From the NCBI RefSeq assembly GCF_026745355.1, contig NC_079205.1, forward strand, positions 39,777,056-39,841,055: a DNA stretch of 64,000 nucleotides, given 5' to 3'. The position numbers and the translations under genes were made by a program. Under the pieces are notes generated by a model. That model saw nothing but the letters and a program-made list of their open reading frames with translations. It made no database searches and was not told the DNA's origin. Below, one piece after another: positions 19,882 to 31,085 of the stretch (position 1 is its first letter; each line of letters starts with the position of its first letter). The DNA comes from Beta vulgaris subsp. vulgaris. Lineage: Eukaryota > Streptophyta > Magnoliopsida > Caryophyllales > Amaranthaceae.

Positions 19882-22010
19882 CATGAACACGCAAGATGAC
19901 TATCGTGACAAGTATTCCAAGTGTCCTGTTTCAACGGGAAAGATTATGGATGGTGGAAGACTAGGATGAGGATCTACATTCAAGGTTTGATTTTCAATGC
20001 TGGAGAATCATAAAGACTGGACCTCTTCCTATTCAAAACAAAGATGATGAAGGAAACCTGATCGACAAGGAGGAAGATGAGTACAATTCTGTTGGCTATG
20101 GAAAAGCCGAAAAGAATTACAAAGCTATGAGTATTCTCCAATCTGGAATTGGACCTGATGAATATTCAAGAATCTCGGCGTAACCTACTGCTAAGGAAAT
20201 TTGGGACACACTGGAATTGGCCCATGAAGGTACAAATGAGGTAAAACAGTCTAGGATAGATTTACTAGTCCATGAATATGAATTGTTCACAATGAATAAG
20301 GACGAATCTATTAAAGATATGTTTACCAGATTCACACTAATAACTAATGAACTAAGATCCTTAGGAAAAATCTATTTTCTGAAGATTTAGTTAGAAAAGT
20401 GTTAAGAAGTTTGACTAATAAATGGCTTCCCAAAATCACTGCTATTCAAGAGGCTAAAGATCTAACAAAACTATCACTAGAACAACTAATTGGTTCTTTA
20501 ATGACCCATGAACTTGTTTTAGATCCTAAATCAAATGAACCAAAGAATAAAGGGTTGGCCTTAAAAACTGAAGTAGAAACGGATGATAGTGAAAGTGATG
20601 AAGAAGTAGCGTCTCTAACTAGAAAGTTTCAAAATTTCTTAAAAAGAACAGGAGCAACAACTTCAGGAGAAGTGGAAACTTCAAAGGTAAAGGCACTACT
20701 TCTTTAACCCTAAGAAAAGTGCTACTAACTCTGGTTGTTTCAAGTGTGGTGAGTTGATCACAGGATTAAAGAATGCCCTCTGTGGAATGAAGAAAAGCCT
20801 AAGGAAAAACGAGAGCAGTCGAAGAAAGAGTACAAGAAAGCTATGATTGCGGCAGTCTGGGGAGACTCGGATTCTGACGAGGATCAGGCCAGCACAGTGC
20901 CACGAGGACAAATTATGTCTGAATGCTGTACAGACAACTCTGAAGACGGCACTGTGCCCTGACGACTCACATCTATGCTTGATGGCTAAAAGTTCGAACC
21001 CTCTTGAACAGGTAGAAGACAGTGAGGTAAGTCTAACTTCTTTAAAACCTTCAATTCATCTTCTTTCAAAAGTCAAGCTTGAACATTGCTTGGAAACGTA
21101 ATTGATGATTGTCAAAACATGAATGATAATTTTGATATCATGAAAAAAGAAATAAAAAACTTGACCAGGCTAAAAATTGGATTAGAGACAGAATATAAGG
21201 AATTATTGAAAGAAAACAAAACTCTGATGAAAAGGATTGACGAGAAAGACATAGAGATAAATACACTTAAACACGAAAAGACTCTAGTTGATGACCTCGT
21301 AAATGGCTCAGTGCCAGTCACTGAGTTCGAAGCTGAAAAATCTAGTCTTGAGGAACAAATTGAAAAATTAAATCACGAGTTGAATGAACTTAAGAACTCA
21401 AGACAACAATCTAGAATTGTTCCACTCATGTTGCCTAGTGATGAAAAGATAAGAGAAGAACTATATAAAGTTAAAAGAGACTTAGAGATCTCCCGAAAAA
21501 GAAGTAGTGATTTAATACCTCAGTTGAATATTTGGAATCACAACTTTCTATTGCTCGAAAGATGCACGAAAAATGGACTAATGGGATGAATGCTCTAAAT
21601 TACTTAACTTGCACCACAAACAACATGAACAAAACTGGATTAGGATATACTGACCAGCAACCCAGTGCCAGGCTCAGTGCCAGAACCTTCGAAAGAGACT
21701 TTCAAAGAGAAAATACGTGGGCCTTCCTGAATATCTAATTTGCAATTTTTGTGGAAATAATGGTCATCAATTGACGACTGCAACAAAAAGAAAAATCGAA
21801 TTGCAAAGAATATCAAACGTGTTACTCAAATCTGGGTTAGGAAAGACATACTTGATGCTCAGCGTAAGAAAAAGGGACCCAAACAAATCTGGGTTCCCTT
21901 CAAGTGATTCTTTTGCAGGCAAATGTGAGAGGAAGCAACCTATAGTATCTTGACAAAGACTGTTCAAGACATATGACTAGTGATAAATCTCAATTCCTCT
22001 CACTAGTAGC
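19882..22010 (+). pseudogene. Copia gag with zinc knuckle, coiled coil and protease start (frameshifted)
   Basis: The reading moves between frames. MNTQDDYRDKYSKCPV begins at 19882, followed out of frame by a GKDYGWW-like segment (FxGxxYxxW gag signature), then AKEIWDTLELAHEGTNEVKQ and YELFTMNKDESIKDMFTRFT (UBN2/gag-polypeptide domain). Next are DLTKLSLEQLIGSLMTHELV and an acidic stretch. GCFKCGE is a damaged CCHC knuckle (after about 20738). A coiled coil follows (21086-21470, LETEYKELLKENKTLMKRI). CNFCGNNGH is a second knuckle-like motif, then an IWVPK-type end. The protease start SRHMTSDKSQF is at about 21960-22000. Gag would pack element RNA; this copy cannot encode an intact one. Confidence 0.82.
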
Positions 22011-22820
22011 CTACCATGGAGGGTGTGTTATATATGGCACTAATAAAAAGGGATAAATTGGTATTTGAAATGTCGGCAAATCTTTAACACACTCCATAGC
22101 GAATGTGATGGTGGTAAGTGGTTTGAAAAGTAATTATGTGATCAAGGTAATTATGTTGAATGTCATGCATGAACCTTTTACAAGATAACTCGTGGCTTTG
22201 GGATTAATTTCTGGAAATTAGTTGAGTTTTATGCCTATTGTCCTCCTTTAAATATGTTGATTAGAGTATTATTGATGCATGTCTTGGTGAAGTTTTGTGA
22301 GTAAAAGTCCACTTGATATAAAAGGACTTGTAATGGTCTAATGATGCTGTCCTAATGTTATGATCCTAAGTTGCCGAACTAATAAGCTATATGATCCTAA
22401 GTTGCCGAATTTTTGAGCTATGAAATGCAAATTCTTTCTCCTATAGCGAGCTTGGTTTTTAGCCCAATATTCTGATTTTCTATTCATGAATTTGACATTT
22501 GTGCCTCATCATTTTTTCCTTTCATATATCTCACCTTATCTTCATTTTCCTATTATTATCCTTCTTTTTTTCACACATTCATCCAAAGTTCTACAAGTGC
22601 TTTTAATCTTGATTCATGGTATATGGAGCATAGACATATTGATAAGATGGTGAAAGAAGAAGACGCATTAGTTAAGGGGGAACATGAAAAGGTTGGAAGA
22701 AACACTAATGCTTGAAAGAATGAAAGTACTGTTTCATACTGTGCGGGGAACAGGACCATGAGATGTATCTAGAAGAAAATGAGGTTCGAATAAACTTATT
22801 TCACCTTTGATATCTTATTG
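22011..22820 (+). other. Residual internal region of the Sirevirus-like element
   Basis: No RT or integrase motif is found; most of pol is missing between the protease start and here. Around 22018-22102 the sequence TGGAGGGTGTGTTA is mirrored by TAACACACTCCA, possibly the ends of a tiny insertion. The tract TTAAGGGGGAACA at about 22672 looks like one of the extra polypurine tracts. Confidence 0.5.
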
Positions 22821-24328
22821 CACTAGTAGAATAAATGTTATTTGCTGCGGTGATATTGCTGCGGTTTTACCTATACTCAGCAATATTACACGCAAAAAAA
22901 AAGAAAAAATAGAAAATAATTATATTGCTGCGGTTCCCGCCCAAAACCGCAGCAATATTGTTCAACGGATACATTTTGAAAAAAATGTGGGGCCTGGAAA
23001 GACTAATATTGCTGCGGTTTTGGGTGGGAAACCGCAGCAATATAAAAAAAATATTTTTAAAATATATTGCTGTGGTTTCCCGCCCAAAACCGCAGCAATA
23101 TTGTATGCTTTTTTTTAAAAAAAAAGGACGTGCGGGTTTGGGCTTTATGTTGTCAAATATTAAAAGTATGCTGTTAGGGTTCCTTATCTCTCAACCTCTT
23201 TTTTTTTTTCTCTCGGCCGTTTTTCAACTCTCTCTCCTCTCTCTCTCTTCTCTCTTCTCTCATGCCTCTCTCTCTCCCCTCTCACTCTCAATTTTTCGCC
23301 TCTCATCTCAATTCTTCGAATGAATCAACACATCAATTCTCAAATTGGGTGATTTTATGAGATCTATCTCGTTTTCTTCGTCGGACGTTCGATTTCTTTT
23401 TCGTCGGCTTTTCCATTTCTTCGTCGTTTTCATTGTGGGCTGTTCGATTTCTTCATCGGCTTTCCGAAATCTTCGTCGGCTGTTCGAATTCTTCGTCGGT
23501 CGAAGTCATTCCTTCGTCGGCTGTTCGATTTCTTCGTCGGTAGAAGTCGTCCCCTCGTCGCATGTTTGATTTCTTCGTCGGTCGAAGTCGTTCCGTCGTC
23601 GCCTGTTCGATTGCTTCGTAGGTCGAAGTCAATCCCTCGTCGGCCGTTCAGATCGAGACAAAGAAAGCCCCAACCTCGCGCTAGTCGACGACCTTCTTGG
23701 GTTTTCGGTTTCTTTTTTAGAGTATTTTTTCAGAATTTTGTGTTTTTTTTTCTGTTATTATTTTCTATTGTTATTTTTGTAATTGTTCTTATTTTGGTTA
23801 TTGTTGTTGTAATTTTTTCAGATCTAGTGTTTTATTGTATTATCTTATTATATTTATAGTATAAATTTGTTCTTTTATTTTTTGAAGTTACATAGCAGAT
23901 TTTTTATAATCTGCCTTCAAAAAAAGTAATAGCATAATATTTTTTTTTGTGTTTTTTTTATGTTTTTGAATTTTATATAATAACTTGTTGTCATTAGTTT
24001 CAATAAGTAATGTTTTATTTTATTTCAACCTTTTTATTTTCCAAATCTGATGTCAAAATAAAAAAATAAAAAAAATTCTGCCCAACGTATATTGCTGCGG
24101 TTTTAAGTAAAAAACCACAGCAATATATGTTGTACTATTTTAATATAAAATACTAATATTGCTGCGGTTTTAGGTAAAAATCGCAGCAATATATGTCAGA
24201 TATTGCTGCGGTTTAAAACCGCAGCAATATATTAATTACCTATTGCTGCGCCCTTAATTGCTGCGTGCCCAAAAACGCAGCAATAGGGCAGTTTTTAACC
24301 GCAACAAATAGCATTTATTCTACTAGTG
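22821..24328. mobile_element. Non-autonomous CACTA (En/Spm) element, TSD TTG
   Basis: 1508 bp, beginning CACTAGTAGAATAAATG and ending CATTTATTCTACTAGTG, a near-perfect terminal inverted repeat starting CACTA. The 3-bp duplications TTG (22818-22820 and 24329-24331) are the expected size. Subterminal arms (22840-23105 and 24085-24305) hold many ATTGCTGCGGTT motifs in both orientations, typical of CACTA transposase-binding subterminal repeats. The centre (23160-23700) is C/T-rich then carries repeated TTCTTCGTCGG units, readable as Ser/Phe-rich frames but with no transposase. It sits inside the Sirevirus-like element, so it is the younger insertion. Confidence 0.92.
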
Positions 24329-25140
24329 TTGATTGACTCTAGTAATATTGTATGGTCTGACTCTCTTTATAAAAAAAAAAAAAGAGAGCGAGAAGAAAAG
24401 AAAAGAAGAGTAAGACACTTGTGTTAGATAAATCTTAGAGTTCAATTTCTAGATGGAAAAAATATTATCAAAGGTTTGAAAATCATTATTTTGGATTCCC
24501 GTATATCCGAAGATTAGTTATATTTGAAAGAAAATAGATTGTTCAGTGGCACAGTGGCAGACAGTGCCACAGTGAAGAAAGTCTTATGATGTTTATTTGC
24601 GAAAGTTGAAAATATGAAAAAGGGTTTAAGCACTTGTTGTTCCAATTGCCATTTCAAATCTTTAAGCTTGCATTACCTATCTCCATCTTACATTCTTAGC
24701 TACTAACCATGATCCTTCATGATTATTTCTTGCTTCTTAAATTCGGATTGTGAGTTGGATTATATGTTTGCTTAATGACTTCGGATTGTGAGTTGGATTA
24801 TGACATAGCACCAACATCCTTAGTATTTATTGCTTGAGCTACTTGAAGTATTTTACTGACTATATCTCACTTTGACTCGCTAAACATGTTGATGCTATCC
24901 TTTTTGATAATGTCAAAAGGGGGAAGATGGGTATAATACTTAGACTATTGAATTAAATTATCTTGGTTACCAAGTTACTTGTGAAAACGTATGTGAATGA
25001 TATTATGTTACTTTCCCTAATGTGATTAATGATGCATACTTTGAGGGGGAACAAAAGACCATATGCATACTTTAAGGGGGAACAAATGTTTATTTAACAA
25101 TACTATATTTATGGTTTGTCATCATCAAAAAGGGGGAATT
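24329..25140 (+). other. 3' internal region of the Sirevirus-like element with multiple PPTs
   Basis: Non-coding. It contains direct repeats (CTTCGGATTGTGAGTTGGAT twice at about 24740-24800), GGCACAGTGGCAGACAGTGCC near 24550 and the polypurine tracts TGTCAAAAGGGGGAAGATG (24911-24929), TTGAGGGGGAACAAAAG (25041), TTTAAGGGGGAACAAATG (25071) and AAAAAGGGGGAATT (25127-25140). The last abuts the 3' LTR and primes plus-strand DNA synthesis. Confidence 0.75.
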
Positions 25141-26540
25141 TGTTGTGCATGTACATGTTATGTTTTATGCACATGTTATGTTTTAATGATGAAAATTAAT
25201 ATAATATGTTATAGCATGAAAGTATGTAACAGTTGCAACAGATGCATGAAACAAGAAATTGATAAACGAAGACTTTGAAGAAAAGAAGAATCAAGAATGA
25301 AGTCCAAGTTTATAGTTTCTTAGAATAGTTACTTTAGATTAAAATGTAATATGCTCTAACTTAGTGATATGCTATGTGCTAAATATAGAAATATAAAGTT
25401 AATATAATTATTATTTTCTTTGAGTTAAGAAAGTAAATAATTATATTAAAATTATATATCTATATAAAAAGGAAATAGGTTTTCGAAATCAGAAATAAAA
25501 AAGGACTTAGGAAAACGTGTTTTTTTAGAAAAAGATTTTATAAAACTGTGTGTATAAAAGATTTGATAAAAACGAGTTTTGGAAAAAAGATTTTGATAAA
25601 ATTGTGTTTTGACAAAACGTAAGCTTTAGAAAAAGATTTTATAAAAATGTGTTTTACAAAATAAAGGAATTTTAGAAAAAAGATTTTTCCTTAAAACGTG
25701 TTAAAAATATTTTTTATAAAATAATTTTATTTAAAACGTGTTTTTCAAAAAGATTTTATAAAAACTGGAATTTCCTAAAAACAAGTGTTATAAAATCATA
25801 TTTTATTTTGGAAAATATTTTTTGAGTTGAAAAGAAAATCTGTTATGGAAAACATATCTTTTTAAGAATAAAGATAAAGATGAAAAAGATAAAGATTGAT
25901 TTTCTAAAAGAGCATTAAATCCCTTGAATTAAGGAATTGAAAGATATCCTTTGGAAGGATATTCGTCCAACCCATGTACTATAAAAGGGATTCATAATTC
26001 ACTTTTAGATCTCACGTTTTCAGAGAGAAAAATCGAGTCTATTAAAAGCTGAAAACTATTTCCTCCGGCACTGAGCATAGCACTGAGCGAGTCAGATTTA
26101 AGTTACTATTATACGATTGTAATTGTCCTCTACTTGCTTGACTAAGAAGCACATCATTGAGGATCGTTCTTTTTCTAGTAACTTTAACATTATAGAGAGT
26201 GTCAGCACTTAGAGTTAAGTGTTGGGGTCACTACTAGGGTTAGTAGTGAGGGGAATCTTATTGTATCAAGAGTTTGATATTTTAGGGTTCAAGAAATAAA
26301 GAGTTTTTTTTCGTGTGGACGTAGATCTTAGAGGTGAGATTGAACCACGTTATATCCTATTTTTGCGTATCAAATCTTACATCCTTTTAGTTTATTATTC
26401 ACAAAAACTCAAATCAGCGATTTACGAGTGTTTGGCACAGTGCCAGGCACTGAGCCATAAAAGAGATTTTGCGAAGATCGATTAGATTTCACCGCTCAAT
26501 TCAACCCCCCCTTTCTTGAGTGTCACCTTGTGTTCCAACA
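25141..26540 (+). repeat. 3' LTR of the Sirevirus-like element
   Basis: 1400 bp and colinear with 18414-19828. Same TGTTGTGCATG start, AAAACGTGTTTT unit series, GGCACAGTGCC block and CCAACA end, then the target duplication GACTT. The 93-codon minus frame overlapping 26501-26782 belongs mostly to the interrupted LINE and only accidentally enters this LTR. Confidence 0.93.
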
Positions 26541-27793
26541 GACTTACAGTTAGGATGAAAATGAAATTGAGGCATATTGCTCACACTATGAAGCACCCTA
26601 GAGAGATACTCCATACATAGCACAAAAAGTAAAGGAGACATGGGGTCTCCTTGCCTCAAACCACGAGCTGAACTGAAATATCCATGCATTGAGCCATTAA
26701 GCATGATTGAGAATTTTAGAGTTGTCACACACTCCATAATGAGTTCTGTGAAATCTTCTGGGAACTCTAATTGCTGCAGCATCTATTTAAGGAAGTGCCA
26801 ATCTACAGTATCATATGCCTTATGTAAGTCCATTTTGATCATGCAACTAGGACTTGCATTCTTCCTACTATACTTCTTGACAAGGTCTTGCACCACCATG
26901 ACATTGTGTATAATGTACCTGCCATGAACAAATCCCCCTTGGTTTTCAGCAACAATATCAGGCAGAACTTGTCTCAATCTGCCACAAATGACCTTAGTAA
27001 TACACTTATAAAGTGTATTACAACATGATATGGGTCTGAAATCACTAACTCTGGCAGGACACTTAATTTTAGGAACTAGAGTAATGACTGTTGCATTAAG
27101 CTCCTTCAACATCCTTTTGCTAGTGAAAAAATTTAACACTGCCTCAACAACATCTCCTCCTATTACCTCCCATATATCCTTGAAGAAATGGCCTCCAAAA
27201 CCATCTGGTCCTGGAGCCTTATCTCTTGGAATAGAGAAAAGAGCACTTTTGACTTCATTTGTAGTGTAAGGAGCCATGAGGATCCTTTTATGAGTCTCAT
27301 TTATGAGAGGACCATTCTTTACAATCTGAGGATACACATTCCTTCTATTACTCTGTGAAGTACCTAGCAAGTACTTGTAATAGGTTAGAAAAGCTTCAGT
27401 GTTCTCCTCTGGTTTATATCTCCAGACTCCATTCATATCAGAAATGGCATACACATTATTCCGGACTCTCCTAGCTCTAATACTTCTATGAAAGAGATTG
27501 GTATTCTCATCACCATTCTTCACCCACTCTACTTTTGCTCTTTGCTGAAGAAATTCAACTAGAGCTTCATGTTTAACTTTATACTCCTTTACTGCATGAA
27601 TTCCAGCATTAGCATGTTCAATATTCTCAAGATCTTGATGCATTAACAATTGAGCATTAACCATCTCCTGATGAGCTCTTATTTCAACAGCTTCAATATC
27701 ATGAAAGCTAACTCTATTAAGCTCTTTCAAGTCCTTCTTGATCTTCTTCATTTTCTGTACATCATCATACATCTTAGTACCTTGCACATGCAC
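26541..27793 (-). pseudogene. LINE ORF2 reverse transcriptase, proximal part
   Basis: The frame 27793-26783 (336 codons) includes RAKVEWVKNGDENTNLFHRS, APYTTNEVKSALFSIPRDKA, PGPDGFGGHFFKDIWEVIG, FRPISCCNTLYKCITKVICG, RLRQVLPDIVAENQGGFVHG and MIKMDLHKAYDTVDWHFLK: RT fingers and palm with the first catalytic Asp in DLHKAYDTVDW. A stop follows. The next segment (to 26541) reads YFSSARGLRQGDPMSPLLFV, the RQGDP motif, up to the LTR insertion. Typical of plant L1-clade ORF2. Confidence 0.93.
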
Positions 27794-27805
27794 TTGCCAA
27801 TGACA

Positions 27806-28607
27806 CTATGTCAATGAATTGAGAAGATAGTCTCCACATAGTGAAGTATTTGAATGGACATCTTCCTCTAGGCATTTGAGGATACACTGCCAATATGGCA
27901 GGGGTATGATCAAATTCACCTTCTTGTAAAAACTTCCTGCAGCATTCTCATACTTCTCTCCCCATGCTTCATTCACTAGAATTCTATCTAGTTTAGAAAA
28001 CACTCTAGCATTCCCACTTTGCTTATTATTCCAAGTATATAAGCAACCAGTGCTAGTAATATCATCTAAACCACAGCTCTGCAAACATTGATTGATAGGA
28101 GCCATTTCAGATGTTCTAACAGGAGCTCCAATTCTCTCCTCCACAGTCCTCACACAATTCATATCTCCCATAAGAACCCATGGACAGCTTGTTCTTATGT
28201 TCTTCAGATCCTCCCATAAGGAACTACGCTTTAAGCTCTCATTGAAAGCATAGATGAAAGTGCAAAAGAATCCTTCTTGACTACTCTTAGGCACTTCATA
28301 GCAATGAATCATCTGAGCACTACAGTACAAGATACTCACTGAAAATACTCCAGGTTTCCAAGCTACAATTACTCTACCTCCATTATGATAACTACTATTA
28401 GAGGTAAAGCACTAATTCTGAAACTTTCCCAAGGTTAGCACCCTTAACCTTGGTTTCCAAGAGACCAACTAACCCAATAGCCTGCTTATGGATGAAGGAA
28501 GCTACATCCTTCTGCTTCTTCAGGTTTTTGATCCCTCGGACATTCCAACTAAGAATGTTATCCATCTCCATTGGAAGGGTCCCCCCTTCCCACCATTTTA
28601 TTATCAT
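27806..28607 (-). pseudogene. LINE ORF2 AP endonuclease (EEP) domain
   Basis: The frame 28607-28398 holds MDNILSWNVRGIKNLKKQKD and GLVGLLETKVKG, the N-terminal Asn and Glu landmarks of the exonuclease-endonuclease-phosphatase fold. The frame 28339-27806 continues with CPWVLMGDMNCVRTVEERIG (GDxN motif), SCGLDDITSTGCLYTWNN and RVFSKLDRILVNEAW (SKLDR). A short disrupted stretch lies between the two frames. The domain nicks target DNA during insertion. Confidence 0.9.
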
Positions 28608-29835
28608 TATGATCTTCAGACTCCAGCAATTGGAAGGAATTATTAGTCTTAGTAGGCTCAGGCTGCACTTCTCTGACTTTGATAGGTCTCAAAGCATGTT
28701 GAAAATTATCTAAATCATCATCCTTCTTATCTTGCCTTCCATTTTCCACCCTAGAAACCTCAATATTCAGGTCATTATTCCTGATCGCCTTCGAAGGCTC
28801 CTTCATCAACACATGTTTCTGCCTCAATTGTTTCTTCTTTTCTACTCTACACTGAGCTGATTCATGGCTAAAACCTTTGCATACATCACAGGACAAAGGT
28901 TTCCAGTCATATTCCACCCCTACACTAACTTTCTCTCCATGCTCATTAATAAATGAAATGTGATCCGGCAATTTTTTATCCATCTGTACTTCAATCATAA
29001 CCCTGGCAAACTAAACTCTATCTCTCTTTGTAGTAGCTTCATCTCTCTGCCTTTGCCTTCCAATCTGCTCAACAATCTTGAATAGAGCTTTTTCACCCCA
29101 ATATTTGAAGCTTAACTTTAGAATCCAAATCGGAACAGTCCTAAGTTCTTCCTTAGCATAATCCCTATTAGGATCCCATGGTTTACAAATCAGAGGTTTG
29201 CTATCAAAGAAGAACCTACCATTAACAACCTTGTCTCTATTTTCAATCGTCGTAAATCGCACAATAAACACTCCTTTGTGCATTATTTCAACCTTATCCA
29301 CCTTAAAATTCTTCCAAACTCGATGAAAATATCCTTCCATTACATGTAATGGTGGATTCGCTCCTACAACATAACACACAATAGACAAATTCCAGAAATC
29401 CACTTCCTCCTATATATCATCTAATTCAATTCGAATTTCAGAATTAATATGATCAACTACATTATCAGCATTCAGATTATGATCAACCTCAGTCACATTT
29501 AGTCCAGCATTATTTCCAGCTCCTACCTCAACCACATCAGATTCCTCATCAAATTGATGAAAAATCGGTATTGGACTAACCTCTGTACCTCGAATTCTTT
29601 TAGAATGACGATGTATCGATTCTAATCATTCGTTAAAAGTGTGTCTCAACTCTGAATGTTGTTGCAAGATTTTGATTGAGGCTTGTGGAGTCGCAACATC
29701 ACCAATGCCATTTCCAAAATCTAAGTCCTCAATACCAATCAGTTCATCTAATGATCTAGTCTTAAGCACTTGAGAGTCCGAAGGCCCTCTAGGCTTTTCG
29801 ACGTTCTTCCCTCGACCTCCAGATTTTCTTGCCAT
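28558..29835 (-). pseudogene. LINE ORF1-like region: DUF4283 and CCHC-type knuckle
   Basis: 29835-29626 encodes MARKSGGRGKNVEKPRG onward, a basic N-terminus. 29403-29011 encodes the DUF4283 fold (VWKNFKVDKVEIMHKGVFIV, RFTTIENRDKVVNGRFFFDS, KPLICKPWDPNRDY, VPIWILKLSFKYWGEKALFK). 28998-28558 encodes HGEKVSVGVEYDWKPLSCDV followed by CKGFSHESAQC, a zf-CCHC_4 motif. These plant LINE modules bind nucleic acid. At least two stops or frameshifts (about 29625-29404 and 29010-28999) interrupt the protein. Confidence 0.85.
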
Positions 29836-29937
29836 GGCTACAGTGCTTACACACCGAAAGAAAATTGGAGGGAAAGAAAATCGCCAGAGGAGAGAGTTTC
29901 TCTCACTAGACCCTCATCTTCCAAGAATGTTAACAAA

Positions 29938-30692
29938 TATTTACTTTCACATTAATTTCAATATGTTTGATTTGCTAGGCTAGAACATTGTTTATACTAC
30001 CATTGTCGATCTAATTTTTACCAATGTTAATCTAAGTCATATACTTCCTCCCTTTCTAAGTGAATGCATCATTTTATACTATTTGAATGTCAACTTTGAC
30101 CATCTTTAGTTACTATTTATAAAGATAAATATCATAATTTAGTTGTCGATGGATTAATCTTTATATAGATTATCAAAATGTTATTTTTGTATAACTTCTA
30201 ATAGTATGTAATTGAAGATATTAATGATCAAAGTGTGTCGGCAAATGTACCCAGTCAATATTATGCATCTATTAAGAAATATAGAAAGTATATGTTAGTA
30301 ATGATGTGTTAATTTGATTTAAAAATTGGAATAAAATAATATATAAGAGAACGAGAACATTATGGGTATGTATTCAAAATCCATTTCTTATTTTTAGTTG
30401 TTTATTTCACTCAAAAGTATGGAATTAGAAATAACCTTCTAAGTTTTTATCAATATATTAGAAAAAATTTATAAATATGTGGGTCTTATTTGATTCGTCT
30501 CAATAATCATCATTTTATCAATTTTCAATCCTGGAAATTTTTATCATTATATTATGTAAAGCTAGAAAAATTTGTTTATGTGTCGTTTAGGCAAGGTAAT
30601 GAAATCCTATATGTCATTCATACATCAAATTTTGCTTATGTGAACAAGGCCTAAGTAACAAACAAGTGGCACTAAGTAATTCGAATTAGGAG
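29938..30692. other. AT-rich intergenic DNA, no gene seen
   Basis: Nothing coding. A possible Stowaway-like MITE occupies about 30044-30291 (left ATACTTCCTCCCTTTCTAAG, right AAGAAATATAGAAAGTATA) but the inverted match is too poor to insist on. Confidence 0.4.
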
Positions 30693-31085
30693 AGATTTGC
30701 ACAATATCGGCAAATACCCCTGACAAAAAAATTTATTCACCAAATACCCCAACTTTTTTCAAAATTCACCAGATACCCCTAACTTTTAAAAAAATTCACC
30801 AGATACCCCAAATTTTTAAAAAACTGACAAATAATGCCCTTAATGACTAACGGCGGTTAACTTCGTTAGTCATTAGTGTTAATTAACCCTAAAAAAGCCT
30901 AAAAACTCTAATTAACCTAAAAAAACCCTAAAAAACCTAATTAACCTAACCCCCTCTCTCTTTCCCCTAACCCACCAACCCCCAACAACCCCAGCCCCAC
31001 CACCCAGCCCCTCCTTCCCCGCCAGTCGCGCCGCCCCTTCCCCGCCAGTCGCGCTGCCCCCCTCCCCTTTCCCGCCAGTCGCGCA
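30693..31085. repeat. Half of a MULE-type TIR element
   Basis: Shows the left arm only: CGGCAAATACCCCTGACA, several copies of ATTCACCAGATACCCC, ATGACTAACGGCGGTTAAC with the mirrored GTTAGTCAT, and CCCTAAAAAACC runs. It is closely related in wording to 11153-11632 and 46475-47704. The expected G-rich right arm is absent; instead it runs into C-rich CCGCCAGTCGCGC units (three copies, 31018-31085) and the CACTA-like element. Truncation or a later insertion has removed the other end. Confidence 0.65.

Larger units (their letters stand above)
18414..26540 (+). mobile_element. Ty1/copia Sirevirus-like LTR retrotransposon, deleted pol, TSD GACTT
   Basis: The element is 8127 bp including a nested CACTA insertion. 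It has two LTRs (18414-19828 and 25141-26540), both with TGTTG...CAACA ends, and identical 5-bp duplications GACTT (18409-18413 and 26541-26545). The primer binding site TGGTATCAGAGC (19831-19842) matches initiator tRNA-Met. The polypurine tract AAAAAGGGGGAA precedes the 3' LTR. Extra AGGGGGA-type tracts lie at about 22674, 24917, 25043, 25074 and 25131; multiple PPTs are a Sirevirus trait. The interior keeps gag, zinc-knuckle, coiled-coil and the first residues of protease. Integrase, RT and RNase H are absent, so it is non-autonomous. LTRs are nearly identical, implying a fairly recent insertion. Confidence 0.92.
16975..29937 (-). mobile_element. LINE (L1-type) on minus strand, split by an LTR retrotransposon
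   Basis: One non-LTR retrotransposon is recognisable on both sides of the insertion at 18414-26540. Its 3' poly(A) is the T run at 16981-16994 and its 5' end is near 29920-29930. Possible target duplication: AACAAAT at 16975-16981 and 29931-29937, short and therefore weak. Order from 5': a small ORF (29835-29626), DUF4283 and CCHC-like region, AP endonuclease, reverse transcriptase, zf-RVT. The enzymatic core nicks DNA and reverse transcribes its RNA. Frameshifts (near 28390, 27800 and 26783) and stops show it is dead. Component entries follow. Confidence 0.88.
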
